Below are positions 35,910 through 44,802 of a DNA stretch of 64,000 bases, piece after piece. Source of the DNA: DASZQY01 sp963843565 (GTDB taxonomy: Bacteria; Pseudomonadota; Alphaproteobacteria; Rhizobiales; Kaistiaceae); contig CAWJKY010000003.1 of NCBI GenBank assembly GCA_963843565.1, positions 2,418,001 to 2,482,000 of the forward strand, written 5' to 3'. The position numbers were made by a program, and so were the translations under genes. Position 1 is the first letter of the stretch. Every line of letters starts with the position of its first letter. A model generated the notes under the pieces. That model was not told the origin of the DNA and made no database searches. It worked only from the letters and a program-made list of their open reading frames with translations.

Positions 35910-37112
35910 TCAGCCTTCAGACGGCTCTGGCAATTGAAGGATCATGCGGTAGCAGGAGAGGCCACCTGAGAGGAATTCGTACGCGGCGCCCCAAAGATAG
36001 AGTCGGAAACGACGATAGTTGAACTCACCGAAGCGGGCGATGATCGTCTCGCGATTGTTGTCGAAGTTGATCGCCCATTGTTTGGCGGTCAAAAAATAGC
36101 TGACGCGATCGTTGAGCAGTTCCAGGACTTCCAGCGGCGTGTGGGTGAGCTGCTCGAGAAAGTCGTGCAGGACCATGTAGCTGTGGTTGCCGGCGTAGAT
36201 GTATTTCACAATGTAGGAGGCTTGGTCGTATTTCGTCTTGTCGGCGCTGCCGTCGAGAAAGATCTTCCCGCCGGGTTTGACCAGCGTCACGAATTTCCCG
36301 AGGACCTTTCGGTAGTCGGGCAGATGCTCGATCACGCCCATGATGACGATGGCGTCGTATTTTTGGTCGGTCTGGTATTCCAGCAGGTCGACGTTGATCA
36401 GGTCCCAGTCGAAGCCGAGAGTGTTCGCGCGCTCCGTCAGATAGTCGATCGACACCTGGGAGATGGTAATGCCGGTACATTTCACGCCGCGGCGCGAGGC
36501 ATATTCGAACCACGCGCCCCAGCCGGGACCGATCTCGAGGATATGGTCACCGGGCTTCAGCCCGCATTTCTCGAAGCAGTAGTCGAACTTCCGGATCGTC
36601 GCCACATCGAGCGGCTCGTCAGCCGCCTCGTACATGCCTTGCGTGTAGCAGGGCGTCTTCGGATCGAGGAAGCCCAGAAAGAAAGCGGGATCCATTTCGT
36701 AGTGGGCGGTGATCGCCTGCTTGTTCGTACGGACCTGACCGAAGAGTAGCGGCTGTAGGAAGCGCCAGATCGTGGTGATGGGATGAAAATCCTTCATCGA
36801 CGTTCGCAAGGCGTAAGGCGCCAGCATGTCGCCGTCGATGTCGATGTCGCCGGCGACATACGCATCGGCGATTCGGCCCTCATCCATGCTGCTCACCGCG
36901 CGAAGCGCGTTGCCGTTCTTCAGCTTGACCTCGAAGCGCGGCGCGCCCTTCCCGAAGAGCTGCTCCGACCCGTCGGGGAGAATTACATTGAAAGAGATCG
37001 AAGAGTTGTCGAATTGCCGCGCGTATTTGCCGAGCAGCGAACGCGCCATCTTCGGGACCGGCGTCAGGTCGGATGAACCTTCGCGTTGAAGGCTCGCGGA
37101 ATGCTCGTTCAT
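35910..37112 (-). CDS. cfa: Cyclopropane-fatty-acyl-phospholipid synthase-like methyltransferase
   Basis: 400 residues, cytoplasmic face of the membrane. It transfers a methyl group from S-adenosylmethionine to unsaturated acyl chains. The SAM-binding motif I ILEIGPGWGAW (about residue 192) and VIMGVIEHLPDYRKVL are visible, and the C-terminal FGEFNYRRFRLYLWG is family-typical. The start is supported by AAGGAGG ten bases upstream. It stands alone, convergent with the ATPase operon. The symbol is by family similarity; the catalytic substrate is not proven. Confidence 0.88.
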   Translation of the reverse strand: MNEHSASLQREGSSDLTPVPKMARSLLGKYARQFDNSSISFNVILPDGSEQLFGKGAPRFEVKLKNGNALRAVSSMDEGRIADAYVAGDIDIDGDMLAPYALRTSMKDFHPITTIWRFLQPLLFGQVRTNKQAITAHYEMDPAFFLGFLDPKTPCYTQGMYEAADEPLDVATIRKFDYCFEKCGLKPGDHILEIGPGWGAWFEYASRRGVKCTGITISQVSIDYLTERANTLGFDWDLINVDLLEYQTDQKYDAIVIMGVIEHLPDYRKVLGKFVTLVKPGGKIFLDGSADKTKYDQASYIVKYIYAGNHSYMVLHDFLEQLTHTPLEVLELLNDRVSYFLTAKQWAINFDNNRETIIARFGEFNYRRFRLYLWGAAYEFLSGGLSCYRMILQLPEPSEG

Positions 37113-37397
37113 GCCGCCTCCTTCCTATCCCCGGCGATTGCCGGATCACGAGTCCATTAAGACTCTAGCCGACACTCAGCGGATGAGAGGCTTCGTTGGG
37201 CCTAGATTGCCGCCATTCGGGGGCATTGACAACCTCGGACCTTCGCCAAGAGTGCCTTCCGCCGCTCGACCAATCTCAGCAGTAGACCAGCGTGTCGGCC
37301 GCGTTCCACGCTCCCATCGGCCAGCATTACGCTAGTCCTGAACGGACGGGCCTCCCGCCGGACACCACCTGAAAACGTCGGTGTCGCTGGTCGATTC

Positions 37398-37577
37398 TTA
37401 GCCGGCCATGATCGGTGCACCGCGCCCAACCGGTTGGGCGGCTGCCACGGATGTCGGTCTGTGCGGCCAACGCGCCAGCGCCTGATGTCCCGCCTTGGTC
37501 AGTGCGTAGACCCCGCGACCGGTTCGGGTGAACCAGCCATAGACGTTGCGAAGCAGGATTTTCGCGAATCGCCGCGC
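37398..37577 (-). pseudogene. Winged-helix C-terminal fragment (DUF2161-like)
   Basis: The minus-strand frame reads RRFAKILLRNVYGWFTRTGR, GVYALTKAGHQALARWPHRP and stops at 37398. The pattern RNVYGWF..v.rGvYaLT.kG is that of the C-terminal winged helix seen in DUF2161-type proteins. The N-terminal domain is absent. Assignment is tentative. Confidence 0.4.
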
Positions 37578-37609
37578 AACACACTAACTAGCCTCGGAGT
37601 GAGACAGTT

Positions 37610-37738
37610 ATGCACAAACTCTTGATACCAATTGATGGATCGGGTTCTGCCTTGCGACCATTGAGCTACGCCGTTGGGTTCGCAAAGGATCACCGTTCTT
37701 CCGGAGCCGGTGATATATGGCGAAATCCAAGTCTATGA
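37610..37738 (+). pseudogene. Universal stress protein (UspA) fragment
   Basis: The ATG at 37610 begins MHKLLIPIDGSGSALRPLSY followed by AVGFAKDH, a clear UspA N-terminus (ATP-loop strand with the DGS motif). It then loses frame; EPVIYGEIQVYDLT in another frame continues the USP pattern. A deletion plus frameshift leaves about a third of the domain. Confidence 0.65.
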
Positions 37739-37818
37739 TCTGACCATCGGCACATGGTCGGATTGGGCAGCAAGAATTTCGTCGTAAGATTCACAATCCG
37801 CTCCGGTGGGCTCGCTGA

Positions 37819-38394
37819 CTAACGGGCATCGTTCGCCCCGTAAGGTTTCAGTTCCACTGTCGCCCCTGCGAGGCGACGATAAAGGTGGCGTCGGCGCGAA
37901 ATCGGCCACCAATCATAGAGAAAGATCTCGATCGGTTTCCAGTTAGCAACCCAACCAACGATAATCAGACTCTCCTCGATGAACCGATCGATAGGGCCCG
38001 ATCCAAAGCGGCCTGCGACGGCCTGCGTTGCCAGGAGACAGACTGCGAGCACGGTGAGCCCGATCGCGAGCGACTTTCGCCCGACGCGGAAAAGCTCATT
38101 GATATCAAGGGCAACAACACCTGCGCGGTAGTCGAAATATCGGGTCAGCGCACCCTCGAGTTCGCTTGCCTTGTGCGTGGTGGCCTCGGCCTCGGGTAGA
38201 TGCACGATAATTCTAATCGGCTTGTCCTTCGGAAGCTCCTGCGCCCACCCAACGATGTACTCTTCGGCGTTTCTATCGAGACCTCTCTCACGGAAGGGGA
38301 GTGGGTCAAGAGTATCGAAGAGTTCCGAAATTTCCTGCACACGGACTTCAATGGCATTTGCGGCTGTCTCTTGGCTCACTGCGCCTCCCAGCAT
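37819..38394 (-). CDS. Membrane-anchored protein of unknown function
   Basis: 191 residues. A soluble N-terminal domain (~1-105) contains RIIVHLPEAEATTHKASELE, then one or two hydrophobic segments (LAIGLTVLAVCLLATQAVAG, ESLIIVGWVANWKPIEIFLY) and a basic C-terminus (WWPISRRRHLYRRLA). The repeated pattern WKPIEIFLYDWWP is shared with a conserved hypothetical family in alphaproteobacteria as I recall it; no function can be given. Confidence 0.65.
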   Translation of the reverse strand: MLGGAVSQETAANAIEVRVQEISELFDTLDPLPFRERGLDRNAEEYIVGWAQELPKDKPIRIIVHLPEAEATTHKASELEGALTRYFDYRAGVVALDINELFRVGRKSLAIGLTVLAVCLLATQAVAGRFGSGPIDRFIEESLIIVGWVANWKPIEIFLYDWWPISRRRHLYRRLAGATVELKPYGANDAR

Positions 38395-38561
38395 TCTATC
38401 GAGGGCGGCCTCGGGCGGCGTGGCCAGCTAGTGCCTATCCCAAGTGCCCAAGACGTCATTTGATGTCCGACGGTTGGTCCGACGCAAGGGTGCGTTGGGG
38501 AGGACGTTGAACGCGCGTCGGGCGAGTGCTTCCTTGGGTCGAGCCGCGCCTTGCGCGGTGT

Positions 38562-38918
38562 TCAGCGCGCGCGGCGCCCTGCAGCTGCTGTCCGCTCCTT
38601 GACGACGAGCGAGACGGCTTCTCGAGACAGCCGCTCCGCAAGCACGTTGCCGTGACGATTGACGCGACGGAAGATCGGACCGTCGACGATGCCCGACCGA
38701 GTGAGCCGGCGATTGAGCGCCGCAACCGGACAGCGACGGGGCTTCCCAAATACGATGACAATTGTTCGTCCCGCGCCGATCTGATCGGTCTTCGAGCGCC
38801 GAAGGTGGATGATGATGCCCCCGGTAGATCGCTCGATGTCAGCGTGGTCGATCGCGGCCAACTCCGATCGCCTAATGCAATGCACTATGTGGATTTCGGA
38901 ATACGTGAGGCGGCTCAT
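38562..38918 (-). pseudogene. Tyrosine recombinase catalytic fragment
   Basis: Reads IRRSELAAIDHADIERSTGG, then HLRRSKTDQIGAGRTIVI and CPVAALNRRLTRSGIVDGPI. This is the centre of a phage-integrase catalytic domain, including the first catalytic Arg (IRRSEL) and the strand-2 lysine region (RRSKTDQ). The HxxR box and catalytic Tyr at the C-terminus are absent, as is the N-terminal arm-binding domain. A broken integrase next to the metal ATPase. Confidence 0.75.
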
Positions 38919-40822
38919 GCGCGGTGTTCTTTCAATTCTGGCGGCCTGTGTTCCGCATCTTTCGGGTTTGCAGACGTGGCCGCCCGCCTTGGTTCGATCC
39001 TCAGGGCACGAAGCGCGTTCAGGATGACGGCCACGTCGATCAGTTCCTGCAGCAAAGCGCCTTGCACGGGTGTCAGGTAACCCAGCGCGGCGGCGATCAT
39101 CCCGGCGACGGAGAGGCCGATCCCGGCCGCGACGCTCTCAAGTGCGATCCGGCGCGAGCGCTGCGCCACTTCGATCCCCGGTAACAGGCGATCCAGGTGA
39201 TCGACCAGAATAACGACATCCGCCGCCTCGGCCGAGGCCGCCGCCCCGCGCGCGCCCATGGCGATGCCGATGTCCGCTGCGGCAAGAGCCGGCGCATCGT
39301 TGACGCCGTCGCCCACCATCATGACCGGGCCATTCTTGCGTTCGCTCAGAACCAGAAGCACCTTTTGGTCAGGTGTCAATTCCGCCCGGACTGCATCGAG
39401 CCCCAACCCCTCGGTCACGGCCTCGGCCACGGCGCGTCGGTCGCCGGTTGCCAGCAGGATACGCCCGACCCCTAACCGGCGCAGCCCCGCGAGAAGCTCC
39501 GCCGTGCCCGACCGCAGTGCATCTGCCATCACAAGATGGCCCATGAGTTTCCCGTCAACGCCAAGCGCCACGACCACCGACCCCGCCTCAACGACCGCGC
39601 TGTCAAGGTCAGCCGCGCCAACCTGCGATGCGACGAAGCCTGCGCCCCCTACCACCACCTTCCGGCCCTCGATCGTCCCAGCAACACCTTCTCCGGGCGT
39701 CTCAACCACGTTTTCGGGGATCGGCAGAACGATGCCGCGCGCTTGCGCCGCGGCGACGATCGCCTGTGCGATTGGGTGTTTCGATGCCTGATCCAGAGCG
39801 GCAGCGAAAAACAAAACCTCGTCTTCGGACATATCGCCAAGGGCGTCGATGGACACGATCTGCGGGCGCCCATCGGTCAGCGTGCCAGTCTTGTCGAGGA
39901 TCAGCGTCTGGATCCGCGCCAGCGCCTCCAGCGGCTTCGCGCCCTTGATCAGAACGCCGAAATGGGCCGCCCGCGACAATCCCGCCACCAGGGCGACCGG
40001 CACGGCTAGAATGAGCGGACAGGGCGTCGCTACAACCAGAACCGCCACGGCGCGGATTGGGTCGCCGGCGAACCACCAGGCCGCTGTCGCCAGAGCGACT
40101 GTGACGACGAGGAACAAAAGCGAATAGCGGTCGGCCAGTCGGGCCATCGGGGCCTTCGACGCTTGCGCCGCCTCGACCAGCCGGACGATTCCGGCATAGG
40201 TGCTGTCAGCGGCGCACCGCGTGACCCGCAGATCAAACGCATCGCCCGCGTTGGTCGAGCCGCTCATCACGTCCTGGCCGCGGTTCAGACGCACGGGCAT
40301 GGACTCGCCCGTCAGCGCGGACTGGTCCAGCATCGCCCGGTCGCCCTCGACCGTGCCATCCACGGGCGCCACATCGCCTTGCCGGATTAGAAGAAGGTCG
40401 TCCGGCGCAATGTCGTCCAGCGACACCTCGTCCAGCCCGCCATTGCGGTGCCGCGTCGCTGTCCGGGGCACGCGGGACAGAAGGTCGCTCATCTCGCGCC
40501 GGGCGCGGCCCTCGGCAAAACTCTCCAGAAAGGTGCCGCCCGAATACATCAGCGCGACCACCGCCGCCGCGAGCGTCTCGCCAAAGAGAAGCGCCGCCGA
40601 CATGGACAGCGCCGCCACGACGTCGAGCCCGACCTCGCCTTTCGAGAGACTGCGCACGATCTCGACCAGAAGGGCGGCAAGGACGGGCACAACACCCACC
40701 GACCAGGCAAGAGCAGCCGGCTCCGGCAGGCCGGCCACCATGAGGCTGAGACCTGCAACCAGCCCGAGCGCTGCAACGGCCAGGAGAGAGGACTTCAAGC
40801 GATCATGAAAGAATGAGTTCAT
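38915..40822 (-). CDS. Heavy-metal-translocating P1B-type ATPase
   Basis: 635 residues. TGES actuator motif at 171-174, TPCPL in the metal-transport helix at 266-270, phosphorylation motif DKTGT at 310-314, SKHPIAQAI and GDGVNDAPALAAAD follow. There is no N-terminal CXXC metal-binding domain. TPC instead of the common CPC suggests a less usual substrate, so I do not name the metal. About seven or eight hydrophobic helices. Flanked by an integrase fragment and a resolvase fragment, so acquired by transfer is likely. Exports metal across the inner membrane. Confidence 0.92.
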   Translation of the reverse strand: MNSFFHDRLKSSLLAVAALGLVAGLSLMVAGLPEPAALAWSVGVVPVLAALLVEIVRSLSKGEVGLDVVAALSMSAALLFGETLAAAVVALMYSGGTFLESFAEGRARREMSDLLSRVPRTATRHRNGGLDEVSLDDIAPDDLLLIRQGDVAPVDGTVEGDRAMLDQSALTGESMPVRLNRGQDVMSGSTNAGDAFDLRVTRCAADSTYAGIVRLVEAAQASKAPMARLADRYSLLFLVVTVALATAAWWFAGDPIRAVAVLVVATPCPLILAVPVALVAGLSRAAHFGVLIKGAKPLEALARIQTLILDKTGTLTDGRPQIVSIDALGDMSEDEVLFFAAALDQASKHPIAQAIVAAAQARGIVLPIPENVVETPGEGVAGTIEGRKVVVGGAGFVASQVGAADLDSAVVEAGSVVVALGVDGKLMGHLVMADALRSGTAELLAGLRRLGVGRILLATGDRRAVAEAVTEGLGLDAVRAELTPDQKVLLVLSERKNGPVMMVGDGVNDAPALAAADIGIAMGARGAAASAEAADVVILVDHLDRLLPGIEVAQRSRRIALESVAAGIGLSVAGMIAAALGYLTPVQGALLQELIDVAVILNALRALRIEPRRAATSANPKDAEHRPPELKEHRA

Positions 40823-40931
40823 TTGATCTGCTTTCCAAGAGTGATGCCTCTCGCCCGAAGGGGCGCGAACGGTACCTTTTTCGTAGACAGAAAGGCCAGC
40901 GCCTTCCCTACAAAGCGACTGAATTTCCCGC

Positions 40932-41369
40932 CTATGAAAGCGCCTCTGCCCGCCGCAGAAGGTTGCGCACGTTCGAGACGTGCCAGCGGCCGCCGCGAGC
41001 CGTCCGGACGCCGCGATTGTTAAGCGCCGCAGCCAGACCGCGCAGATCGGTGACTCCAGCGGTCCGGAGCGAGGTCACAATCGGCAGGACATTCGCAGCG
41101 AATGCATCCGCCTCCTCCGACAGCGCGATCGAGCCGAGTGCCGCCGCCTCCGCCGGATTGCTTCGGTTGCCCAGCATGGCGCCCTGCGCCTTCCGGGCTG
41201 CCAGCGCTGCCCTCGTCCGCTCCGAGATCAGCCGCCGCTCTTTCTCCGCCAGTGCAGCGTAGAGGTGCAGCATGAACGGGTCTGCATCTCTTCCCAGTTC
41301 GGCAACGATGAACGGCACACGTTGCGCCATCAGGCCCGAGATGAAGGCCACGTCGCGCGATAGGCGGTC
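40932..41369 (-). pseudogene. Serine resolvase fragment (lacks catalytic N-terminus)
   Basis: Starts inside the catalytic domain at DRLSRDVAFISGLMAQRVPF and continues to the end of a small serine recombinase, including RRLISERTRAAL and the C-terminal HTH (LRGLAAALNNRGVRTARGG). It is about 80% like the intact resolvase at 42926-43612, but the first ~70 residues with the active-site serine are missing. Fused at its 5' side to a TerC-like fragment. Confidence 0.85.
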
Positions 41370-41382
41370 GATCCTCGTTTCC

Positions 41383-41520
41383 ATTCGTCAGAAGATTGAC
41401 CGCAACGAGGAGCAGCAGCGCGCCGGCGATGGCCTGCGCGAATGGGAGGCCGAGGACCTCAGCCAGAGAGACCGTCAGGAGCGCTCTCAATATCACCGCC
41501 GCATCGATCCACGGAAAACG
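41383..41520 (-). pseudogene. TerC-like membrane protein fragment
   Basis: Reads FPWIDAAVILRALLTVSLAE, then VLGLPFAQAIAGALLLLVAV and NLLTN. This matches the second and third membrane helices of TerC/YjbE proteins. It continues directly into the resolvase fragment, so it is a junction of two broken genes. Confidence 0.45.
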
Positions 41521-41711
41521 TTCTCACGCGATTGATTGGCGGACCAGTCTCGCTTTCAGGTACCTATCGCCCTCCGGCCGGACGGAAATCTCAGCCCTAA
41601 AGCCATTTCGTTACAATCTTATCTATCAAGCCGACGATTTCTTTAATCAAAGCCTCACAAGTTCGAACTCAAGTGGCCGCAGCCGTGCGGGTTCCCTGCG
41701 GCGGAGATGTC

Positions 41712-42893
41712 ATGCACCTCGACCTACCCACCCTGGTGGTAATGGAGAGCACGGTCATGGCCTGCGCCGGCGCGCTTCTGCTCATTGCCTGGTCGCAGCA
41801 CCGAAGAGAATTGGCGCTGTTGTTGTTTGGGCTGGCGTTAGTTGTCGGCGCAGGAGGCATTCTTTCCTTCATGCTGGGGTTGACCTCATACCAGCCGCTT
41901 TGGTCAATAGTCGCCGGCAGCTTGTTGGCGCTCGCACCGGGGTTGATGTGGAAGGCCGCGCGGGCTTTTGACGCGAAGCCGGCGCCCCTCGTCCTCGCGT
42001 TGCTCGGTGCGGCAGTCGTCGGGCTCGAAAATGGCGTCTCCAGCCTGAGGGTCACTCAGCCCCTCTTCTTCGCCATAGGCGCCGTCTATTTGCTCGCCGC
42101 CGCGACCACTTTGTGGACGGGGCGGAAGGATGGACTGTTCGCGCGGTGGCCGCTCATCATCTTCTTGGCCGTGCACGCCGCGGTATTGCTCGGAGGCGAA
42201 TTCAGCACCGTCGATAGCGCCGCCCCGGGAGCGCTCCCATCGTTAATGAGTTTGTTTGGCTTGGTTTACTTTGAAACCATTGTTTTCAGCATTGGAACCG
42301 CCGTGTTCCTTCTCGCGCTGGTCAAAGAGCGGAGCGAAGCGGTCAATACTGTTGCCGCCCGCATCGACGGGCTCACGGGAATCGCCAACCGGTCCGCATT
42401 TATGGAGAGCGCCGCGCGGGTGATAGAGCGCTGCCGGCGCGAAAGCGTTCCGGTTTCGGTGATGATGTTCGACCTCGATCTCTTCAAGACGGTCAACGAT
42501 ACCTACGGCCACGCAGTCGGCGACGACGTCATTCGAAAATTCTGTGAGGTGGCTGCCAAGCTGCTACGGGCCACCGACGTCTTCGGCCGTGTGGGTGGCG
42601 AGGAGTTCGCGATTGTGCTGCCCGGATCGAGCATCGGAGCGGCCATCGTTCGCGCCGAGCGGATTCGCGCAAGCTTTGTTGAAAGTTGCGCCTTCGTCGC
42701 AGACCATCACGTCAACGCGACGGTGAGCGGTGGCGTGTCATCGAGCGAGGATGCCGACCAGTCGCTGAGTGCATTGCTGGAGTATGCAGACATCGCGCTC
42801 TACCGTGCCAAGGCCGAGGGACGGAACCGCATCGAGCGCGCTGACCAGCCGAAGCGGAAAAGCGGCCCATCGAACGTACTTCGCGTCGCTTGA
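41712..42893 (+). CDS. Membrane-bound diguanylate cyclase
   Basis: 393 residues from the ATG at 41712, which has GGCGGAG seven bases upstream. The N-terminal half holds six to seven hydrophobic helices (from VVMESTVMACAGALLLIAW to the segment VFSIGTAVFLLALV). The C-terminal GGDEF domain has VGGEEFAIVL and an RATD I-site five residues before it, with DGLTGIANR and DLDLFKTVNDTYGH. Makes cyclic-di-GMP at the membrane. It lies between two resolvase copies. Confidence 0.92.
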   Translation: MHLDLPTLVVMESTVMACAGALLLIAWSQHRRELALLLFGLALVVGAGGILSFMLGLTSYQPLWSIVAGSLLALAPGLMWKAARAFDAKPAPLVLALLGAAVVGLENGVSSLRVTQPLFFAIGAVYLLAAATTLWTGRKDGLFARWPLIIFLAVHAAVLLGGEFSTVDSAAPGALPSLMSLFGLVYFETIVFSIGTAVFLLALVKERSEAVNTVAARIDGLTGIANRSAFMESAARVIERCRRESVPVSVMMFDLDLFKTVNDTYGHAVGDDVIRKFCEVAAKLLRATDVFGRVGGEEFAIVLPGSSIGAAIVRAERIRASFVESCAFVADHHVNATVSGGVSSSEDADQSLSALLEYADIALYRAKAEGRNRIERADQPKRKSGPSNVLRVA

Positions 42894-42925
42894 CCTGCTT
42901 GGCAGTCTCGCAGCGAAGTTCCCGC

Positions 42926-43612
42926 CTAGAAAAGGCGCTGGCGCTGCGACCGGTCGATCACGTTCTTGACGTTAGAGACGTGCCACCGGCCGCCGCGGGC
43001 TGTGCGGATGCCGCGGTTGTTCAGAGCATCTGCTAGGCCGCGCAGACCGGTGACGCCGGCAGACTGCAGAGCGCTGACAATCGGCAGCACGTTGGAGGCA
43101 AAGGTGTCTGCTTCCTCCGACAACGCCTTCGATCCGAGCGCCGCGGCCTCACCCGGATTGCGTCGGTTACCGAGCCTGGCGCCCTGCGCCTTCCTCGCGG
43201 CCAGCGCTGCGCGCGTCCGATCCGAGATCAGTCGCCGCTCCTTCTCTGCCAATGCAGCGTAGAGGTGCAGCATGAAGGGGTCTGCATCCCGCCCCAGTTC
43301 GGCAACGATGAACGGCACACGTTGGGCCATTAGCCCCGAGATGAAGGCCACGTCGCGGGAGAGCCGGTCGAGCTTGGCCACGATGACCGGGCATTTCTTC
43401 TGCCGCCCGGTGGCCAACGCTGCTGCCAGTTGAGGCCGCCGATCGAGGGCGTCATTCCCCTTCCCGGTTTCGACCTCGGTGAATTCGCCGATCAGCTCGA
43501 AGGCTTCCGCTGCTGCGAAACGCGCAACGGCCTCGCGCTGGGCTTCGATCCCCAGCCCGGATCGGCCCTGCCTGGCGGTGGATACGCGGTAGTAGGCAAT
43601 GGCTTGTTGCAT
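42926..43612 (-). CDS. Small serine recombinase (resolvase family)
   Basis: 228 residues from MQQAIAYYRVSTARQGRSGL; the ATG at 43612 is chosen because the conserved YYRVST begins at once and the longer frame upstream is unrelated. The active-site serine is S11. KLDRLSRDVAFISGLMAQ and ALAEKERRLISDRTRAAL complete the catalytic domain and E-helix; the C-terminal HTH (LRGLADALNNRGIRTARGGR) binds the site. A 12-bp inverted repeat lies 23 bases upstream. Confidence 0.92.
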   Translation of the reverse strand: MQQAIAYYRVSTARQGRSGLGIEAQREAVARFAAAEAFELIGEFTEVETGKGNDALDRRPQLAAALATGRQKKCPVIVAKLDRLSRDVAFISGLMAQRVPFIVAELGRDADPFMLHLYAALAEKERRLISDRTRAALAARKAQGARLGNRRNPGEAAALGSKALSEEADTFASNVLPIVSALQSAGVTGLRGLADALNNRGIRTARGGRWHVSNVKNVIDRSQRQRLF

Positions 43613-43634
43613 CGCGACAAACTCGGTGGCTCGT

Positions 43635-43668
43635 GTACAAAACCCATACCACCGTTTGGGTCTTGTAC
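43635..43668. promoter_or_regulatory. Inverted-repeat site upstream of the resolvase (candidate res/operator)
   Basis: GTACAAAACCCA (43635-43646), 10-base spacer, TGGGTCTTGTAC (43657-43668): 11 of 12 paired positions match. A dyad at this distance from a resolvase start fits a recombination subsite or autoregulatory operator. The truncated resolvase lacks the equivalent region. Confidence 0.6.
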
Positions 43669-43941
43669 GTAGCGAACTATCTGGCTCAGTTGAGCAATTT
43701 CGTTCCCAACGAGGTGGCTGACCATCGATCGGCGCCGAGGCCGTCACCGTCGTCAGGCCGGCTGCCGTCGGGATCGACCCCTGGGGCCCGAAACCGCCCG
43801 CACACACGGGCGCTTTTTCCAAACCGCTGCCCGAGTGGGGCTCCGGTACCGGACGGGGCGCCGCCGCCAAGAATGCTTCGTGTGGACGGGCGATTTCCGG
43901 TGGGAATTGCCGGCCGAAGCCAGTGCCTGCGAGAATGTCGG

Positions 43942-44424
43942 ATGATGAGTTTTGCCCTCCCCCGACAACCTCGACCGGCACGGCTATTTGCCGCGGCGAT
44001 GATGGGACTCGTGATGCTTGCCAGCGGCCCGCTCCACGCTCAGCCGATCGTGAGGAGCCTGTTCACGGTCACGGACGGCGACACGATCCACGTCCGCGGG
44101 GACGCGAAGGGAACGCGCCTAGTCGGCCTCAACGCCCCGGAGATCGACCATGCCCTTTGCCCGCGCGAGCGGCAGCTGGGCGAACGCGCAAAAGCGCGCC
44201 TCAATCAACTGCTCGCCAGCGCGACGATCGACCTGACCATCGTTCCGTGTGCGTGTCGGCTAGGAACAGAGGGAACCGACGCCTGCAACTACGGGCGCAG
44301 TTGCGGTGTGCTGAAGTCAGACGGTCGCGACGTGGGGCAGGTTTTGATTTCCGAGGGTCTGGCCGTCCCATTCGTCTGTCATGGAACGGGATGCCCGCCG
44401 ACACCCCGGCCCTGGTGTGAGTGA
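43942..44424 (+). CDS. Thermonuclease-family (SNase) exported nuclease
   Basis: 160 residues from MMSFALPRQPRPARLFAAAM. A signal peptide (AMMGLVMLASGPLHAQ) is followed by an OB-fold SNase domain: VTDGDTIHVRG (calcium/active-site Asp), GTRLVGLNAPEID (catalytic Arg), and DVGQVLISEGLAVPF. A six-cysteine insert (PCACRLGTEGTDACNYGRSC) and the tail CHGTGCPPTPRPWCE suggest disulfides in the periplasm. Divergent from the resolvase. Confidence 0.85.
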   Translation: MMSFALPRQPRPARLFAAAMMGLVMLASGPLHAQPIVRSLFTVTDGDTIHVRGDAKGTRLVGLNAPEIDHALCPRERQLGERAKARLNQLLASATIDLTIVPCACRLGTEGTDACNYGRSCGVLKSDGRDVGQVLISEGLAVPFVCHGTGCPPTPRPWCE

Positions 44425-44802
44425 ATGCCAATGGACAGCCAACGACACGACCTGCTGACCGCGATCATCGCAAAGAGCGATCCACGCTGCGGTCTTTGAA
44501 ATGGGCAAAGCCCGGCGTTCGCGCGGGGAGGCAAAAAATAGGAAGTCCCCGACGCATCAGAGGCCCAAGCATTGCGAAGAGGACCTTCTGAGAACCGCGC
44601 GGCTGAATGCGCTTGAAGGACGGCGGAGGTAACGCCGCACCCTCGTCGTGAATGCTTGCCTCGCAGGTGATCGCTACCTGAAAGCCTGCCGCATCATTGC
44701 CGAGCTGACCAAGTCCGCAATTTGCGCAGTATGAACGCGCGGTCTAGTCTAACTCCGTTACTCGGCGTGTGTAGTTCCCACAGAAGGCTGGCGAGCTTTG
44801 CC
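44425..44802. other. Spacer before the trypsin-like protease
   Basis: Noncoding as far as can be seen. A GC hairpin-like stretch (GCCCGGCGTTCGCGCGGGG near 44510) follows the nuclease and may act in termination, without a T-run. Nothing else was recognised. Confidence 0.35.
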
